A stretch of 64,000 nucleotides of DNA from Streptomyces sp. Ag109_O5-10 (lineage in GTDB: Bacteria > Actinomycetota > Actinomycetes > Streptomycetales > Streptomycetaceae). The stretch lies in NCBI RefSeq assembly GCF_900105755.1, contig NZ_FNTQ01000001.1, positions 1,116,001 through 1,180,000 of the forward strand, written 5' to 3'. Below, in pieces: positions 62,647-64,000 of this stretch. Numbering within the stretch: the first letter of the stretch is position 1; each line of letters opens with the position of its first letter. The position numbers and the translations under genes are program-made. The notes under the pieces are model-generated. The model had not been told where the DNA came from. It worked only from the letters and a program-made list of their open reading frames with translations, and made no database searches.

Positions 62647-64000
62647 CTAGTGCACTTCGGCGGGCCTGGGCCCCTCGTCAAGGAACCCGCCCGACTGGTG
62701 CTGCCACAACTTGGCGTAGGCGCCCTGCGCGTCGAGCAGTTCGTGGTGCGTGCCCTGCTCGACGATCCGGCCGCGGTCCAGGACCACCAGCCGGTCCATC
62801 GAGGCGACCGTGCTCAGCCTGTGCGCCACCACCAGTGCCGTGCGGCCCTCCATGAGCCGCCACAGCGCCTCCTGGACGAGGATCTCGCTCTCGGAGTCCA
62901 GCGCGCTGGTCGCCTCGTCCAGGAGCAGGATCGGGGCGTCCCTGAGGATCGCCCGGGCCAGGGCGACCCGCTGGCGCTGGCCGCCGGAGAGCTTGACGCC
63001 GCGCTCCCCCACCATCGTGTCGAACCCGTCGGGCAGCGCCTCGGCGAACTCCGTGACGTGCGCGGCCTCGGCGGCCAGCCGGATCTCGGCGTCGGTGGCG
63101 TCCGGCCGGGCGAAGGCGATGTTCTCCCGCAGGGTGCGGTGGAACATCGCCGGGTCCTGCGGGACGTAGGCGATCTGGCTGCGCAGGTCGGCCTGGCGCA
63201 GCCGGCTGATGTCCTGGCCGCCGATCGTGATCCGGCCGGCGTCGATGTCGGTCATCCGCAGCAGCAGCCGGGTCAGCGTGGTCTTGCCGCCGCCGGACCG
63301 GCCGACGAACCCGAACTTCGACCCGCTGGGCACGTCCAGCTCCAGTCCCTCGAACAGGGGTTTGGCGCCCGCGTGGGTGAAGGAGACCTTCTCGAAGCGG
63401 ACGTCGGCGGCCCGGGGCGCGAGCGGCTCCGGGTGCTGGGGGTCGGTGACGGTCGGCGGTTCGAGGAGCAGTTCGGTGAACTGGGCCGCCTCCGTCATGG
63501 AGCTCTCCACGCGCCGGTAGATCTGGTTGAACTCGAACATGATCCGGGTCGCGTTGGTGTAGTAGGTGAAGGCGACCACGACCGCCTCCACGCTGTGCCC
63601 GCCGCCCGCCAGCGCCACCGCGAGCAGCAGGCCCACCGCGTTGGTCGCCACGGACATCGGCGCGACGAAGGTGTCGATGCGCAGATTGCCGTAGTCCCAG
63701 GAGCGCAGGGTGCGCCGCCGCGACTCGGCGACCCGCGACCGGTGTTCGGCGGCCTCCCGCCGCTCGGCGGCGAACGCCCGGACGGTGTCCATGTTCATCA
63801 GGCTGTCGGCGACATGCCCGGACACCCTGGCGATCGCCTCCTCGCGCTGGTCGACGAGCCGCTGGCGGCGGCGGATCAGCGGGAACACGCACACCGCCGT
63901 CACCGCGATCATCGCGAGGAGCGCGACGACGAGCAGCGGCTGGTAGCGCCACAGGATCACCGCGCCGAACGCCAGCGGCACGAAGCTGCCGACGATGTTG
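62647..64000 (-). CDS. ABC exporter with fused membrane and ATPase domains, 5' end cut
   Basis: The reading frame enters from the right edge and ends at 62647; the visible part is about 451 residues. Membrane spans (LAFGAVILWRYQPLLVVALLAMIAVTAVCVFPLI and VATNAVGLLLAVALAGGG) are followed by the ATPase domain: Walker A GRSGGGKTT, Q-loop VPQDPAMFHRTLRENIAFARP, signature LSGGQRQRVALARAI, Walker B ILLLDEATSALD and the switch His in VVAHRLSTV. This is the MsbA/multidrug exporter layout, where two half-transporters pair. The first one or two spans lie outside the window. Substrate unknown. Confidence 0.9.
   Translation of the reverse strand, partial: NIVGSFVPLAFGAVILWRYQPLLVVALLAMIAVTAVCVFPLIRRRQRLVDQREEAIARVSGHVADSLMNMDTVRAFAAERREAAEHRSRVAESRRRTLRSWDYGNLRIDTFVAPMSVATNAVGLLLAVALAGGGHSVEAVVVAFTYYTNATRIMFEFNQIYRRVESSMTEAAQFTELLLEPPTVTDPQHPEPLAPRAADVRFEKVSFTHAGAKPLFEGLELDVPSGSKFGFVGRSGGGKTTLTRLLLRMTDIDAGRITIGGQDISRLRQADLRSQIAYVPQDPAMFHRTLRENIAFARPDATDAEIRLAAEAAHVTEFAEALPDGFDTMVGERGVKLSGGQRQRVALARAILRDAPILLLDEATSALDSESEILVQEALWRLMEGRTALVVAHRLSTVASMDRLVVLDRGRIVEQGTHHELLDAQGAYAKLWQHQSGGFLDEGPRPAEVH

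Overview
The window is high-GC actinobacterial DNA (strong G/C bias at third codon positions, many GTG and TTG starts, GGAGG-type ribosome sites, long GC hairpins between genes). Its gene families, including DUF5302, a DUF5937-type ArsR regulator, small secreted inhibitor-like proteins and typical intergenic repeat elements, point to Streptomyces or a close relative. No rRNA, tRNA, CRISPR array, insertion sequence or phage gene was seen. The window cuts a gene at each edge.

Left part (1-10974): a DUF5302 fragment, a DEAD-box RNA helicase, then four genes for small secreted Cys-containing proteins in two paralogous pairs. Two identical 22-bp inverted repeats (CCTTTCGA-N6-TCGAAAGG) lie upstream of one gene from each pair. 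They are followed by an ArsR-type regulator divergent from a membrane Ser/Thr kinase and its coupled single-pass partner, a PBP4-type D-Ala-D-Ala carboxypeptidase and a PAP2 phosphatase.

Centre (10982-38481): a run of 21 genes, all on the minus strand and mostly joined by 4-bp start/stop overlaps, that reads as a complete Wzx/Wzy-type exopolysaccharide operon. It has a priming polyprenyl-phosphate sugar transferase, an AlgD-like GDP-mannose 6-dehydrogenase, three glycosyltransferases, two Wzz-like proteins with degenerate P-loop regions, asparagine synthase, a fused two-domain oxidoreductase, a heparinase/alginate-lyase-like protein, a beta-helix lipoprotein, a polymerase/ligase, a flippase and a pyruvyl transferase. 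A sugar-tailoring block adds a nucleotidyltransferase, C-methyltransferase, PIG-L deacetylase, SDR, DUF4910, 3,5-epimerase and class III aminotransferase. The inferred product is an acidic, possibly amidated and pyruvylated polysaccharide carrying a C-methyl-branched sugar. A 1.08-kb gene-free stretch precedes the operon, then a Roadblock protein and a small ArsR regulator.

Right part (40527-61673) is catabolic. Maleylacetate reductase and hydroxyquinol dioxygenase form a short aromatic lower pathway. An inositol-type region follows: a LacI regulator divergent from a PhyH oxygenase, an IolG-like dehydrogenase, an IolE-like isomerase with a sugar ABC importer, and a divergent iolD-GntR pair. 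The divergent iolD promoter region is a concentric palindrome. Next is a galactoside operon (binding protein, two permeases, GH36, GH42) with a perfect 21-bp palindrome upstream. The right edge holds NudK and a truncated ABC exporter, with three related intergenic repeat elements nearby. The inositol and galactoside operons each pair an importer with cytoplasmic enzymes.
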